From Halomonas caseinilytica (GTDB lineage: Bacteria > Pseudomonadota > Gammaproteobacteria > Pseudomonadales > Halomonadaceae): a stretch of 64,000 bases of DNA. The DNA lies in NCBI RefSeq assembly GCF_001662305.1, contig NZ_BDEP01000014.1, positions 62,001 to 126,000 of the forward strand, given 5' to 3'. This document shows positions 45,784 through 55,898 of this stretch, in pieces; within the stretch, counting starts at the first letter, position 1; every line of letters starts with the position of its first letter. Below the pieces are notes generated by a model, which had not been told where the DNA came from, did not search any database, and was given only the letters and a program-made list of their open reading frames with translations. A program made the position numbers and the translations under genes.

Positions 45784-46547
45784 CTTCCATTACCGGTATC
45801 ATCATCACGCTCAACGAGGCGGACAACGTTGTCGACTGCATCACCTCACTGCAACGCGTCTGCGAGGAGGTCATCGTCGTCGACTCCGGCAGCGCGGACG
45901 AGACCGTGTGTCTGGCCGAAGATGCCGGCGCCCGGGTCATTCACCAGCCCTACCTGGGTGACGGCCCCCAGAAGGCCTTCGCCGTCCCTCAGGCAAGCCA
46001 CGATTGGATTCTCGCTCTGGACGCCGACGAACGCCTTGACGACGATGCGGTCCAGGCAATCCAGGCGCTGGCGCTCGACGATCCCCAGCAGGCTTATCGC
46101 TTCAGGCGGCGCAACTTCGCCGGTAACCACTGGATCCGTGCGGCAGGCTTCTATCCCGATCCGGTCACACGACTGTACAACCGCACCACCTCGGGTTATT
46201 TGCCCAAGAAGGCGCATTCCTCGGTCCAGGCACCCTCGGTGGTCGATCTCGACGTGCACATCCGCCACTTCACCTATCGCGACCTGTCCCACTGGATCAC
46301 CCGTATCGATCAGCTCTCCAGCCGCGATGCCTGGGCCATGAAGGAGCGCGGCAAGCCCCCCTCGCGGTATCGCCCCGTGCTCCACGCGGCCAGCGCCACC
46401 CTGCGCAAGCTGATCCTCAAGGGGGGGATATTCCAGGGCCCGGACGGTTTCACGGTCGCCATGACTACGGCGTTTCACGCTTACATGAAGTATGCCAAGC
46501 TGAACGAACTCTACGAGAACGAACGCGCGACCCCCGATGATGCTTGA
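45780..46547 (+). CDS. LPS core glycosyltransferase, WaaE/LgtF-like (GT2)
   Basis: 255 residues with the GT-A start TGIIITLNEADNVVDCITSLQ, VIVVDSGSADETV and the DxD-type site in LALDADERLDDD; AAGFYPDPVTRLYNR follows. Resembles WaaE/LgtF, which put a beta-glucose on heptose I; donor not provable from sequence. Overlaps the genes on both sides (4 nt upstream, 11 nt downstream), a tight translational unit. Confidence 0.82.
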   Translation: MTSITGIIITLNEADNVVDCITSLQRVCEEVIVVDSGSADETVCLAEDAGARVIHQPYLGDGPQKAFAVPQASHDWILALDADERLDDDAVQAIQALALDDPQQAYRFRRRNFAGNHWIRAAGFYPDPVTRLYNRTTSGYLPKKAHSSVQAPSVVDLDVHIRHFTYRDLSHWITRIDQLSSRDAWAMKERGKPPSRYRPVLHAASATLRKLILKGGIFQGPDGFTVAMTTAFHAYMKYAKLNELYENERATPDDA

Positions 46548-48198
46548 ACGCCCCCTGCCTGAGGGATTGCGGGAACCCCGCTGGTGGGCACTGCTGACCC
46601 TCGGCCTGGCCCTGGGCCATGCCGCCGTGACGGTCACCCGGCTGCCGTACTGGATGCTGCCGCCCATCGCTGCCGGCTGGCTGCTGCTGGCACATGCCCT
46701 GCGCTGGGGTGCCCCATCACGCCAGGCGCCGGCACGTGGCTGGCCATGGTCGCTCGTACCGCTCATTTTCTGGGGCATCTATGTCTATCTCGCCGACAGC
46801 TTCGGTATCGTCGACCTCGGTGCGGTGTTCTTCCATCTGCAGGCCGGCATCAGCGAGCACGGCGGCGGTGAACGTACCATCGTCGCCGTGCTCTACACGC
46901 TGGCCATGTTCCCGATCCTGGCGGCCTTCACCTGGTTGATCCGTCACGACCATCGTTGGCGAAGGCTGGAACGCTGGCTGGCCCTGGCCTTGCTGGTCAC
47001 CAACCCGCTGCTCTACAACATCGGCCAACGCAGCGCGGCCATCGTCGCCGAGGAAGGCGCCTGGCTCGAACAGCGTTACGTCTCGCCGGTGATTCTCGAG
47101 AAACCATCCTCTCCACCCAACCTGCTGGTCATCTACCTGGAGAGCCTGGAGCGTACCTACGCCGATCACGAGCGCTTCGGCGATGTCTATGCACCGCTCG
47201 GTGCCCTGGGCGATCAGGGTGTGGTGTTCGAGGGCGTTCGCCAGATCGACAATACCGGCTGGACCATGGCCGGCATGATCGCCAGCCAGTGCGGGGTTCC
47301 GTTGATGCCAGCGGGGCTGCTCCACGACAGCCAACTGGAGCCACTCGAGCAGGTCGTACCCGGGGTTTCCTGCCTGGGCGACCTGCTCGCCGAGCAAGGC
47401 TATTCTCTGACCTACATGGGAGGCGCCAGCAAGCGCTTCGCTGGCAAGGGCAAGTTCTACGAGGGGCATGGTTTCTCGCGAGTCCTGGGGCGCGACGATC
47501 TCGCACCCAGGCTGGACGATCCAGACGACTTGAACAGCTGGGGCCTCTACGACGACGACCTATACTCTCTGACCGTCGAGGAGATTCGACGCCTGGAAGA
47601 GACGGATGGCCCCTGGGGACTGGTCAACCTGAGCCTGGCCACGCACCCGCCATACGGCTACCCGCCTGCTGCATGTCGCAAGCACCAAGGCGAATTCGAT
47701 GGCACGGATATTCTCTACAGTGTCGAGTGCTCCGCCCGCATGGTGCACGAGCTGGTGACACGCCTCGCCGGCGAGGGACTCCTGAAGGATACGCTGGTGG
47801 TCATCGCCAGCGATCACCTATCGATGCGCGTCTCGGCCTGGGAGCAGTTGACTGCCGGCCCGCGCAGCAACACCTTCATGCTGCTCGGCAACGATCTCGT
47901 GCCGCGACGCATGAAGGTCGAAGCCTCGACCATGGATATCCTGCCCACGGTGCTCGAGGCCATGGGATTCGTCATCGACTGGCATCGCGCCGGGCTGGGC
48001 GTGTCGCTGCTCTCGGACGAACCGACCCTGATCGAACAGCATGGCTTGAAGGTTCTCAACGACCAGCTCAGGCGAGAAACCGCGCTTCACGAGCGCCTCT
48101 GGCAAGGGCTCGACATCGAGGGCATGGCCCCGGATGACGCATCGCGGACGTCGCCCTGGCGACTCCCCGAGGGGCCGGCGGCGGAAGCGGCGGAGTGA
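46537..48198 (+). CDS. OpgB/MdoB-like phosphoglycerol transferase
   Basis: 553 residues. About four N-terminal membrane helices up to residue 165, then a periplasmic alkaline-phosphatase-fold domain. TMAGMIASQCGVPL (nucleophile Thr/Ser region), CLGDLLAEQGYSLTYMGGASKRFAGKGKFYEGHGF and VIASDHLSM follow E. coli MdoB closely, so it should transfer phosphoglycerol from phosphatidylglycerol. MdoB decorates osmoregulated glucans, but no opgG/opgH is here; the operon position with core glycosyltransferases suggests LPS as acceptor (inference). Confidence 0.8.
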   Translation: MMLERPLPEGLREPRWWALLTLGLALGHAAVTVTRLPYWMLPPIAAGWLLLAHALRWGAPSRQAPARGWPWSLVPLIFWGIYVYLADSFGIVDLGAVFFHLQAGISEHGGGERTIVAVLYTLAMFPILAAFTWLIRHDHRWRRLERWLALALLVTNPLLYNIGQRSAAIVAEEGAWLEQRYVSPVILEKPSSPPNLLVIYLESLERTYADHERFGDVYAPLGALGDQGVVFEGVRQIDNTGWTMAGMIASQCGVPLMPAGLLHDSQLEPLEQVVPGVSCLGDLLAEQGYSLTYMGGASKRFAGKGKFYEGHGFSRVLGRDDLAPRLDDPDDLNSWGLYDDDLYSLTVEEIRRLEETDGPWGLVNLSLATHPPYGYPPAACRKHQGEFDGTDILYSVECSARMVHELVTRLAGEGLLKDTLVVIASDHLSMRVSAWEQLTAGPRSNTFMLLGNDLVPRRMKVEASTMDILPTVLEAMGFVIDWHRAGLGVSLLSDEPTLIEQHGLKVLNDQLRRETALHERLWQGLDIEGMAPDDASRTSPWRLPEGPAAEAAE

Positions 48199-48235
48199 AA
48201 CCCGCAACCCCGCATCAAGGCCGCCGAGAGCAGGA

Positions 48236-49252
48236 CTAGTCGCAAATGGCGCGCAGCAAACGCTCCGGGGGCAAGTGATTCAGGCAGTTGGTGTGTCCCA
48301 GTGGGCAGGTACGCTCGAAGCAGGGCGAGCATTCCAGTGCCAGGTAATGGATCTCGGCATCATCGGTCAGCGGTGGCGTGTAGGCGGGTGAAGAAGAACC
48401 ATAGATCGCCTGGACCCGAGTGCCCGAGGCCGCTGCCACATGCATCAGCCCGGAATCATTGGTAACCGCCTGCCGACAATCCGCGAGCAGGTCCACGGCA
48501 TCACCCAGGCGAGTCCGACCGCAGAGATTATGCACCCCCTCGAGCCCCTCGGCGATCCTGTCGCCAGCCGCAGCATCCTTGGGGCCCCCCAAAACGCGAA
48601 CCTCATGGCCCCTGGCCACCAGCGCTTCGGCCAGTTCACGGAAGTAAGGCAAGGGCCACTGCTTGGCCGGCCCGTACTCGGCTCCCGGCATCATGGCGAT
48701 GGCCGGGCGCGTACTCAGGCCAAGCGTTTCGCGCAGTCGTTCCAGGTTCGCTGTATCACGACGCAGCTCCGGCCTGGGCAACATGAAATCGCCCCGTTCT
48801 GCCTCGTCGGCCGACAGGCCGAGTGCCACGAAGCGCTTGACGGTCTGGTCGAGCACCGACTTGTCGAGTCGGCGTCGATCATTGAGCAGGCCATAGCGTT
48901 GTTCGCCGGTAAAGCCGGTGCGATGAGGAATACGCGCCAGAAACGGGACCAGTGCCGATTTCCACGAGCGCGGCAGGACAAGGGCCCGGTCGAAGCGGCC
49001 ACGCAGCTCTCCAGCCAGTCGACGTCGTGTCGCCCAGCCGAACTCGCCATGCCCGACCTCCAGCGGAGCCACTTCATCGACCTCCTCCATGCGCTCGAGT
49101 ATCGGGCGCGACCAGGCCGGTGCCACAACGCCAATGTAGGCGCCTGGCTGCCTTGTCTTGAGGGTCTTGAACAGGCTCTGCGCCATGACCATGTCGCCGA
49201 CCCAAGACGGGCCCACGACCAGGATGCGCTCCCCGGAAGCGGCCTCAGGCAT
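48236..49252 (-). CDS. waaF: ADP-heptose:LPS heptosyltransferase II
   Basis: 338 residues. [19 protein letters not shown] start, [28 protein letters not shown] and the C-terminal [17 protein letters not shown] cysteine cluster are characteristic of WaaF, which adds the second heptose of the inner core. Overlaps the end of hldD by 8 nt, forming an hldD-waaF pair as in enterics. Confidence 0.93.
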   Translation of the reverse strand: MPEAASGERILVVGPSWVGDMVMAQSLFKTLKTRQPGAYIGVVAPAWSRPILERMEEVDEVAPLEVGHGEFGWATRRRLAGELRGRFDRALVLPRSWKSALVPFLARIPHRTGFTGEQRYGLLNDRRRLDKSVLDQTVKRFVALGLSADEAERGDFMLPRPELRRDTANLERLRETLGLSTRPAIAMMPGAEYGPAKQWPLPYFRELAEALVARGHEVRVLGGPKDAAAGDRIAEGLEGVHNLCGRTRLGDAVDLLADCRQAVTNDSGLMHVAAASGTRVQAIYGSSSPAYTPPLTDDAEIHYLALECSPCFERTCPLGHTNCLNHLPPERLLRAICD

Positions 49253-50201
49253 TCAGCCACTCCAGATAGGCTCGCACCCCCTCGGCAACGGTGCGGAACT
49301 CACGGTCGTAGCCGGCCTCGCGCAGCCGTTCGATGTCAGCCCGCGTATAGCTCTGGTAACGCCCCTTGAGGTTCTCGGGAAAATCGATGTATTCGATGCG
49401 ACCGCGGCCATAATAGTCGATCACGGCATCGCCGATGGCCTTGAAGGGTTCAGCTCGCCCGGTTCCCAGGTTGAAGATGCCCGAGGCCTTGGGGTTGTCG
49501 AGGAACCACAGGTTGACGTCCACCACGTCGCCCACGTAGATGAAGTCTCGACTCTGCATGCCCGCTTCGTAGCCATCCCAGGCACCGAACAGTTTCAGGT
49601 TCTCGCCGCTGCTGATCTGGGTGTGATGGTGATAGGCCACGCTGGCCATCTTGCCCTTGTGCTGCTCCCGGGGACCATAGACATTGAAGTAGCGAAAGCC
49701 CACTACCTGGCTCTCGAACTCGTGATGCCGAGCACGGACGTACTGGTCGAAGAGCAGCTTGGAGTAGCCATAGACGTTCAGCGGCTTCTCGTGCTCGGGG
49801 TCTTCCCGAAACACCTCGCTACCACCATAGGTCGCGGCGGAGGACGCATACAGGAAGGGAATCCCCTTGAGCTGGCAGAAATTCAGCAGCTCCTTGGAAT
49901 ACTCGAAGTTGTTCTCGAGCATGAAGCGGCCATCCCACTCCGTGGTATCGGAACATGCCCCTTCGTGGAAGATTGCCTCGATGGGCGGCAGATGCGCCTG
50001 TTCGCCGCGCAGGGCAGCCCTGACCCGAGACAGGAAGTCGTCCTTGTCGAGATAGTCGCCGAGGGTGCAGTCGGCGAGATTGATGAACTTGGTGCCGTCG
50101 CGAAGATCGTCGACCACCAAGATATCGTCATGGCCTCGTTCATTGAGAGCCTTGACCAGATTCGAGCCGATGAAGCCGGCTCCGCCTGTCACTACGATCA
50201 T
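49245..50201 (-). CDS. hldD: ADP-L-glycero-D-manno-heptose 6-epimerase
   Basis: 318 residues; short-chain dehydrogenase-type epimerase making the L-glycero ADP-heptose used by WaaC/OpsX and Waa[20 protein letters not shown] binds [16 protein letters not shown] has the Tyr-x3-Lys pair; [24 protein letters not shown] is HldD-specific. Divergent from glyQ across 95 nt. Confidence 0.95.
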   Translation of the reverse strand: MIVVTGGAGFIGSNLVKALNERGHDDILVVDDLRDGTKFINLADCTLGDYLDKDDFLSRVRAALRGEQAHLPPIEAIFHEGACSDTTEWDGRFMLENNFEYSKELLNFCQLKGIPFLYASSAATYGGSEVFREDPEHEKPLNVYGYSKLLFDQYVRARHHEFESQVVGFRYFNVYGPREQHKGKMASVAYHHHTQISSGENLKLFGAWDGYEAGMQSRDFIYVGDVVDVNLWFLDNPKASGIFNLGTGRAEPFKAIGDAVIDYYGRGRIEYIDFPENLKGRYQSYTRADIERLREAGYDREFRTVAEGVRAYLEWLNA

Positions 50202-50296
50202 GGGATTCCTCTTACTCCGGGCCTGCGCCTATAACCGATCTGCCTGTGATTGTATACTTGACGGCTCGTGAATTCATGGCCAACGGTGCTTTCGCA

Positions 50297-51259
50297 ATGA
50301 CACAGTCGACGCCAGACGTGACAACCTTTCAGGGCCTGATACTGGCCCTGCAGCAGTACTGGGCCGAACAGGGCTGCGTGGTTCTCCAGCCCCTGGACAT
50401 GGAGGTCGGGGCCGGGACCTTCCATACGGCCACCTTCCTGCGCTCCATCGGCCCCGAGACCTGGAACGCCGCCTACGTGCAGCCGTCCCGTCGGCCTACC
50501 GATGGTCGCTATGGAGAGAATCCCAACCGCCTGCAGCATTACTATCAGTTCCAGGTGGTCATGAAGCCTTCTCCGGCGGACCTGCAGGACCTCTATCTTG
50601 GCTCCCTGAAGTGTCTCGGCATCGATCCCCTGGTCCATGACATCCGCTTCGTCGAAGACAACTGGGAGTCCCCTACCCTGGGCGCCTGGGGGCTTGGCTG
50701 GGAGGTCTGGCTCAACGGCATGGAGGTGACGCAGTTCACCTACTTCCAGCAGGCCGGCGGGCTGGAGTGCTACCCCGTTACCGGCGAGCTGACCTATGGC
50801 CTCGAACGTATCGCCATGTACGTACAGGACGTCGACAGTGTCTACGACCTGGTGTGGACGGTCGCGCCGGACGGCACCAAGGTCACCTACGGGGATGTCT
50901 TCCTGCAGAACGAGCGCGAGCAGTCCGCCTACAATTTCGAGCATGCCGACGTTCCGGCCCTCTTCGAGGCGTTCGATCATCAGGAGCGCGAGTGCGCCAA
51001 GCTGCTCGACGCCAGCCTGCCCCTGCCCGCCTATGAGCAGACCCTGAAGGCATCGCATACCTTCAACCTGCTCGATGCCCGGCATGCCATTTCCGTGACC
51101 GAGCGGCAGCGCTACATCCTCCGCGTACGCACCATGGCCCGCAACGTGGCCCATGCCTACTATGAATCTCGCAAGGCCGCCGGCTTCCCGCTGGCTTCCG
51201 AGGCCCTGCGCCAAGAACTGCTGGCGAACGAGTCGCCTGCCGAACAGGGAGACGCTTGA
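50297..51259 (+). CDS. glyQ: Glycyl-tRNA synthetase alpha subunit
   Basis: 320 residues, class II catalytic core. [57 protein letters not shown] are strictly typical. In-frame ATGs at 50246 and 50276 lie upstream, but homology starts at [13 protein letters not shown] (50297); no strong ribosome site is seen. Forms an operon with glyS, 1 nt apart. Confidence 0.95.
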   Translation: MTQSTPDVTTFQGLILALQQYWAEQGCVVLQPLDMEVGAGTFHTATFLRSIGPETWNAAYVQPSRRPTDGRYGENPNRLQHYYQFQVVMKPSPADLQDLYLGSLKCLGIDPLVHDIRFVEDNWESPTLGAWGLGWEVWLNGMEVTQFTYFQQAGGLECYPVTGELTYGLERIAMYVQDVDSVYDLVWTVAPDGTKVTYGDVFLQNEREQSAYNFEHADVPALFEAFDHQERECAKLLDASLPLPAYEQTLKASHTFNLLDARHAISVTERQRYILRVRTMARNVAHAYYESRKAAGFPLASEALRQELLANESPAEQGDA

Positions 51260-51260
51260 G

Positions 51261-53327
51261 ATGGCTGCCGATACCTTTCTGCTCGAACTGGGCGTCGAGG
51301 AACTCCCGCCAGGCGCGATCGACACCCTGTCCGACGCCCTGGCCGACGGGATTCGACAAGGCCTGGACGATGCCGATATCGAACATGGCGACATTCGGGC
51401 CTATGCCAGTCCGCGGCGCCTGGCCGTTCAGGTCGCCTCGCTGGCCGACAAGCAGCCGGATCGCGAAGTCGAACGCCGCGGCCCCTCCTTGGCTGCCGCC
51501 TTCAAGGACGGCGAGCCGACCAAGGCCGCCGAGGGCTTCGCCCGCTCCTGTGGCGTCAGCATCGAGTCGCTGATCCATCTCGAAACGGACAAGGGAACCT
51601 GGCTGGGCTATCGCGAACGGCAGCCGGGAGAGGCAACCACGACCCTGCTGCCCGCCATCGTCGAGAAATCCATCGACTCCCTGCCGGTGCCCAAGAACAT
51701 GCGCTGGGGCGCCTCGAGAGTCGAGTTCTCTCGCCCCGCTCACTGGCTCGTCATGCTCTTCGGTGAACACGTCGTCGATGCCTCCGCCCTGGGACTCCAG
51801 GCTGGCCGCACCACCCGTGGGCATCGTTTTCACGCGCCGGATCCCATCGAGCTCGGTCACGCCGACGACTATCTGAGCGCCATGGAGAACGCCTGGGTGC
51901 TGGCGGATCGCGAGCAACGTCGCGAACGCATTCGTGAACAGGTCCTCGCCGAAGCCGAAGTCCAGGCCGCCACCGCGGTGATCGACGAGGAACTGTTGAC
52001 CGAAGTCAGTGGCCTGGTCGAGTGGCCTGTCGCGCTGACCGGCAGCTTCGACGAACGCTTCCTGGAAGTCCCCGCCGAGTGTCTCATCTCCTCGATGAAG
52101 GCCAACCAGAAATACTTCCACCTGCTGGATGACGACGGCCAGCTCAGGCCCCAGTTCATCACCATTGCCAATATCGACAGCCAGGCGCCCGACCTGGTCA
52201 TTCAGGGCAACGAAAAAGTCATTCGGCCGCGCCTGGCCGACGCGGCCTTCTTCTACGATACCGACCGGCAGCGTCCGCTGGCCGAGCGCACGGCGGAGCT
52301 AGCCAGCGTCGTCTTCCAGCAGCAGCTCGGCACCCTGGCCGACAAGGCCCACCGCAGCGCGGCCGTGGCGGCCTTCATCGCCGGTCGCATCGATGGCGAC
52401 GTGGCCTATGCCCGGCGCGCCAGCGAACTGGCCAAGTGTGATCTCGTGACCGAGATGGTGCAGGAATTCCCCGAACTCCAGGGCACCATGGGACGCTACT
52501 ACGCTACCCACGATGGCGAGGCTGCCGAGGTGGCCCATGCTCTGGAGGAGCAGTATCTGCCGCGCTTTGCCGGTGACGAGGTACCCAGCACACGTACCGG
52601 TCTGGCCCTGGCCCTTGCTGACCGTCTGGACACCCTGACCGGCATCTTCGGCATCGGCCAACGGCCCAGCGGCACCAAGGACCCCTTTGCCCTGCGTCGT
52701 GCCTCCATCGGGGTACTCAACATCCTGATCAAGGGCGAGCTGGATCTGGACCTTCGCGAGCTCCTCGAACTGGCCGCTGCCCAGCATCAGGAGCTGCCCT
52801 ATTCCGAGGGTCTGGTCGACGAGGTCCTGGCCTATATGCTGGATCGTTTCCGGGCCTGGGGCCGCGATGAAGGCATCGAGGCTGAGGTCTACCTCGCCGT
52901 ACGCGCCCGCCCGGTAACCAAGCCTCTGGATTTTGCTCGTCGCCTGCAAGCCGTGCACGCGTTCGCCAGTCGCGAGGAAGCCGCCGCCCTGGCCGCCGCC
53001 AACAAGCGGGTTTCCAACATCCTCGCCAAGCAGGATGTCGAGACGTCCCTCGAGATCGATGCCTCTCTGCTTGCCGAGGAAGCCGAGCGTGAACTCGCCG
53101 AGGCACTGTCCCACTGCCGGGAGAAGGTGGCCCCGCTTTTCGCTGAAGCCCGCTACAGCGATGCTCTGGATGTCCTCGCCAGTCTGCGTGAGCCCGTGGA
53201 TCGCTTTTTCGATCAAGTGATGGTCATGGCCGATGATGAAGCGGTAAAACGTAACCGCCTGGCCCTGCTGGCCAATCTTCAGGCCTTGTTCCTCGAGGTT
53301 GCGGATATCGCGGAACTACAGCACTGA
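51261..53327 (+). CDS. glyS: Glycyl-tRNA synthetase beta subunit
   Basis: 688 residues. TFLLELGVEELPPG at the start, VEFSRPAHWLVMLFG, ECLISSMKANQKYFHL, an HD-like domain and a C-terminal anticodon-binding region (NRLALLANLQALFLEVADIAELQ) match GlyS (E. coli 689). AGGGAGA before the ATG at 51261. Followed after 43 nt by a 32-bp palindrome holding a parS site. Confidence 0.96.
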   Translation: MAADTFLLELGVEELPPGAIDTLSDALADGIRQGLDDADIEHGDIRAYASPRRLAVQVASLADKQPDREVERRGPSLAAAFKDGEPTKAAEGFARSCGVSIESLIHLETDKGTWLGYRERQPGEATTTLLPAIVEKSIDSLPVPKNMRWGASRVEFSRPAHWLVMLFGEHVVDASALGLQAGRTTRGHRFHAPDPIELGHADDYLSAMENAWVLADREQRRERIREQVLAEAEVQAATAVIDEELLTEVSGLVEWPVALTGSFDERFLEVPAECLISSMKANQKYFHLLDDDGQLRPQFITIANIDSQAPDLVIQGNEKVIRPRLADAAFFYDTDRQRPLAERTAELASVVFQQQLGTLADKAHRSAAVAAFIAGRIDGDVAYARRASELAKCDLVTEMVQEFPELQGTMGRYYATHDGEAAEVAHALEEQYLPRFAGDEVPSTRTGLALALADRLDTLTGIFGIGQRPSGTKDPFALRRASIGVLNILIKGELDLDLRELLELAAAQHQELPYSEGLVDEVLAYMLDRFRAWGRDEGIEAEVYLAVRARPVTKPLDFARRLQAVHAFASREEAAALAAANKRVSNILAKQDVETSLEIDASLLAEEAERELAEALSHCREKVAPLFAEARYSDALDVLASLREPVDRFFDQVMVMADDEAVKRNRLALLANLQALFLEVADIAELQH

Positions 53328-53362
53328 CCGGGCGATTCACCGTGAAAGTCCGGTAAACGGCA

Positions 53363-53394
53363 AAGGGGCCTGTTTCACGTGAAACAGGCCCCTT
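53363..53394. repeat. Perfect 32-bp palindrome with a parS core (end of glyS)
   Basis: Two exact 16-nt arms, AAGGGGCCTGTTTCAC (53363-53378) and its complement (53379-53394), with no spacer. The central 16 bp are an exact parS; the outer AAGGGGCC/GGCCCCTT would fold as a GC-rich terminator stem, followed by CTCGTT. It may act both as glyS terminator and as centromere site. Confidence 0.7.
53371..53386. other. parS centromere site 1
   Basis: Exact TGTTTCACGTGAAACA, the chromosomal ParB-binding palindrome. First of seven copies clustered up to 60934, inside the glyS-end palindrome. Confidence 0.9.
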
Positions 53395-53450
53395 CTCGTT
53401 CTGGACGTTACTCGGCCACGCGCCTCCCCCTTCACGACACGTGCCCGTAT

Positions 53451-53466
53451 TGTTTCACGTGAAACA
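53451..53466. other. parS centromere site 2
   Basis: Exact TGTTTCACGTGAAACA, 80 nt from site 1, in the glyS-glycosyltransferase intergenic space. Confidence 0.9.
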
Positions 53467-53515
53467 TCTCTGTCTGGGTCACCAACCGGATCGAGAGTGC
53501 GCTGCCTCGCCGCGG

Positions 53516-54421
53516 TTACCTGAGAAAAGAGAGCAAGTAGCGCTTCAACAGCCGTGCATCCAGTTTCAGCTTTCCATTGACGATGGCATCTCGCAATGTG
53601 CTACGAAACCTTTTGCCCTGCTTCATGCGGTAAAGCGACTGGAGCACCGACCTTGTATCCGCCTCCAACAGCTTCTTGGCCTGCTCCTGTGTCAGCCTAT
53701 TCATCAGAATTGGATTCATCTTGACGGCTTCGATGAAGCGTTCCCCCTGACGAATGATTCGTTCATGATCGTGCCGAGCGCGATGTTCCTCCACGTCTCG
53801 AACCATACAGCACGGCCCCGTGGCATAGCGTCCGTCTTCTCTTGCCAGCGCCCTCAGGAAAAACTCGACGTCTTCCTTCTTGCGCAGCTCCTCGTTGAAC
53901 CCGCCTGACACCGTGAAGGCACTGCGCTTCATGAGAAAGCTGTTCGTATGCAGCCATCCCATGTCGTCAATGTATTCGCTGAGGGTAAGCGGGGCTGAAT
54001 ATTCCTTCTTTCCGGGAAGAAGGGAGCGGTGGGTAACGGTATCAATCGGATCGCTGAAGATGAGTCCCTCGAAGTCGGGGTCATCCTGGGCCACCTGCAT
54101 TCGATTGGCCACGGCAGACTCGACGAGAAGATCATCGGAATCCAGGAAGCCGACATAGGCTGCATCGCTGAGCGCTACGCCATGATTCCTCGCAGCCGAC
54201 TGTCCCTGGTTGCTCGCCAACTGGTGAAGCGATACCCGGGGCTCTGCCCTATAGTGCTCTTCCAGCTGCGCATAACTACCATCGGTGGAGACATCATCGA
54301 CGACAATGCAGTGCGTGTTGAGCCAGGTTTGCGAAAGCACGGAATCGATGGCCTCGCAGACGCGGGGCCATCGATTAAAACAGGGGATGACGATAGCAAC
54401 AGTGGGCTGGTGGTTACGCAT
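53516..54421 (-). CDS. Glycosyltransferase family 2
   Basis: 301 residues. GT-A fold: VAIVIPCFNRWPRVCEAIDSVL, VVDDVSTDGSY, GQSAARNHGV and the DxD-type FLDSDDLL; the ED of EELRKKEDVEFFLR is the usual general-base region. Acceptor unknown; likely capsule, O-antigen or core. By eye, the base composition is less GC-rich than that of flanking housekeeping genes, suggesting later acquisition. The 204 nt upstream (54422-54625) contain an overlapping open frame without convincing coding character. Confidence 0.82.
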   Translation of the reverse strand: MRNHQPTVAIVIPCFNRWPRVCEAIDSVLSQTWLNTHCIVVDDVSTDGSYAQLEEHYRAEPRVSLHQLASNQGQSAARNHGVALSDAAYVGFLDSDDLLVESAVANRMQVAQDDPDFEGLIFSDPIDTVTHRSLLPGKKEYSAPLTLSEYIDDMGWLHTNSFLMKRSAFTVSGGFNEELRKKEDVEFFLRALAREDGRYATGPCCMVRDVEEHRARHDHERIIRQGERFIEAVKMNPILMNRLTQEQAKKLLEADTRSVLQSLYRMKQGKRFRSTLRDAIVNGKLKLDARLLKRYLLSFLR

Positions 54422-54625
54422 GGATCGTTTACCGCGCCTTTCGTTAGATGCTGTGTTTGCAAACCTTGCCCGAAACTAGCGCTCAATCCTGACTCGAGAA
54501 GATTCGCCCGTACTGTTCCCGTGAATGAGAAGATCGCTCGTTGCACTTTGAGCGACATCACCATGAAACGCTCCCTCCCCTTGGCGCCCCTGCCCTGCAC
54601 CTCGCACAAGGAGGTCAGGAGCCTG

Positions 54626-55711
54626 TCAGAGGGCTTCGAACTTAGGCAGCACCGTCTCCTTGAGGAATTGCTGATAGTGGCGTGGCTCGATGGTTACGGG
54701 CACCTCGTCCATGCGCCTGAGGGCTTCGGCGAGGCCGTCTTCGTCGTCCGGGGCGACGAGAAAGTCAGCCAGCTCATGGGTTAGGATTTCCCGCGGCCCA
54801 CTGGGGCAGTCCGTGCTGATCACCGGCGTATGCAGCAACAGCGACTCGATCAGCACCCGCGGCAAGCCTTCGGCATCGGAGGTCAAGACCATGGCCTTCG
54901 CCTCACGGATGAAGGGATAGGGATTGCGATGATAGCCCAGCCAGATGACACGGTCCTCCAGGCCAAGCGATGCGATCTGGCGACGAACCGCTTCCTCGTG
55001 CTCTGGCTTGCCCTTGCCCATGATAGCCAGTGGTGTCGTTATATCGCTTTTCGCATAGGCACGCAGCAAGCGATCATGGCGCTTGCGAGGCTCGATGGCC
55101 GCAACACACAGCAAATAGTCGCTCTCGGGAACGGACGCCGGCTCCTCGGCCATGGCAACGAAAGGTTCCCGCTCGTAAGGATTGTAGATGGGCACGATCT
55201 TCTCGGCCTTCAGTCCGACGACCTTTTCGAGATTGTCCTTCACACCCTGAGAGACGGCGATGACCTGGCGGTCATGATAAAAGCGGCGAACCTTGTCGTA
55301 GGCTCTCTTGAGCCGCTTCGGGTCGCTGAACTTGGCCGACACGTCCGACTTGATCCAGAAATAGAGATTGGAAATGTCGAGGTGACGCGTGATCCTGTCA
55401 CAGGAACAGGAGATCACGACATCCGGCTGCCAGGATTTCAAAGCACGCTTTATTCGAGACGCCTGCCACTTCTCGGTCAACACTGTGGTGGTGGCCTTGG
55501 TAAAGCGTGTCACCACGGCCAGGTTCTCGATCACCAAGCCCTCCGGCAAGCGATGCTCGATTCGCTCGCGCAGCGTGAACACCTTGACCTCGTGGCCGCG
55601 CTGGCGCAATTGGTCGGCGGTATAGAGCAGCGACTTCTCGGCACCGCCACCGTAGAGATCCCCGATGACGAAGGCAAAACGCTTTTTGGGCATGGCTGTC
55701 GATTGGCTCAT
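54626..55711 (-). CDS. Glycosyltransferase family 4
   Basis: 361 residues from ATG 55711 (55693 also possible). GT-B fold: FVIGDLYGGGAEKSLLYTADQLRQRGHEV, VAVSQG-like VIAVSQGVKDNLEKV, CVAAIEPRKRHDRLLRAY and the donor-site E-x7-E in TSDAEGLPRVLIESLLLH; VISTDCPSGPREIL is typical of WaaG/GalNAc-transferase relatives. Substrate unknown. Probably co-transcribed with the GT2 gene downstream and divergent from the epimerase gene. Confidence 0.82.
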   Translation of the reverse strand: MSQSTAMPKKRFAFVIGDLYGGGAEKSLLYTADQLRQRGHEVKVFTLRERIEHRLPEGLVIENLAVVTRFTKATTTVLTEKWQASRIKRALKSWQPDVVISCSCDRITRHLDISNLYFWIKSDVSAKFSDPKRLKRAYDKVRRFYHDRQVIAVSQGVKDNLEKVVGLKAEKIVPIYNPYEREPFVAMAEEPASVPESDYLLCVAAIEPRKRHDRLLRAYAKSDITTPLAIMGKGKPEHEEAVRRQIASLGLEDRVIWLGYHRNPYPFIREAKAMVLTSDAEGLPRVLIESLLLHTPVISTDCPSGPREILTHELADFLVAPDDEDGLAEALRRMDEVPVTIEPRHYQQFLKETVLPKFEAL

Positions 55712-55898
55712 GAATGTGATTCCGAAAGTGGACGAATATTGGGAACATCCCCGATGGCGAGCCTGTCGGACATGGAGCAGCAAATTCTAGCATGCTCGGT
55801 CAGCGGCTAGCGCTAGGGTACAATGCTACCTTCTCACCCCGAAAACGGATGCCAGTGTCACATCCAGGAAGCGCCAGCATAGGAGCATGCGTCACAAC

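Noticed and set aside
54422..54609. Possible small minus-strand gene before the GT2 gene
   Set aside because: No recognisable domain and no clear ribosome site; the frame only continues as a shadow of the GT2 gene.
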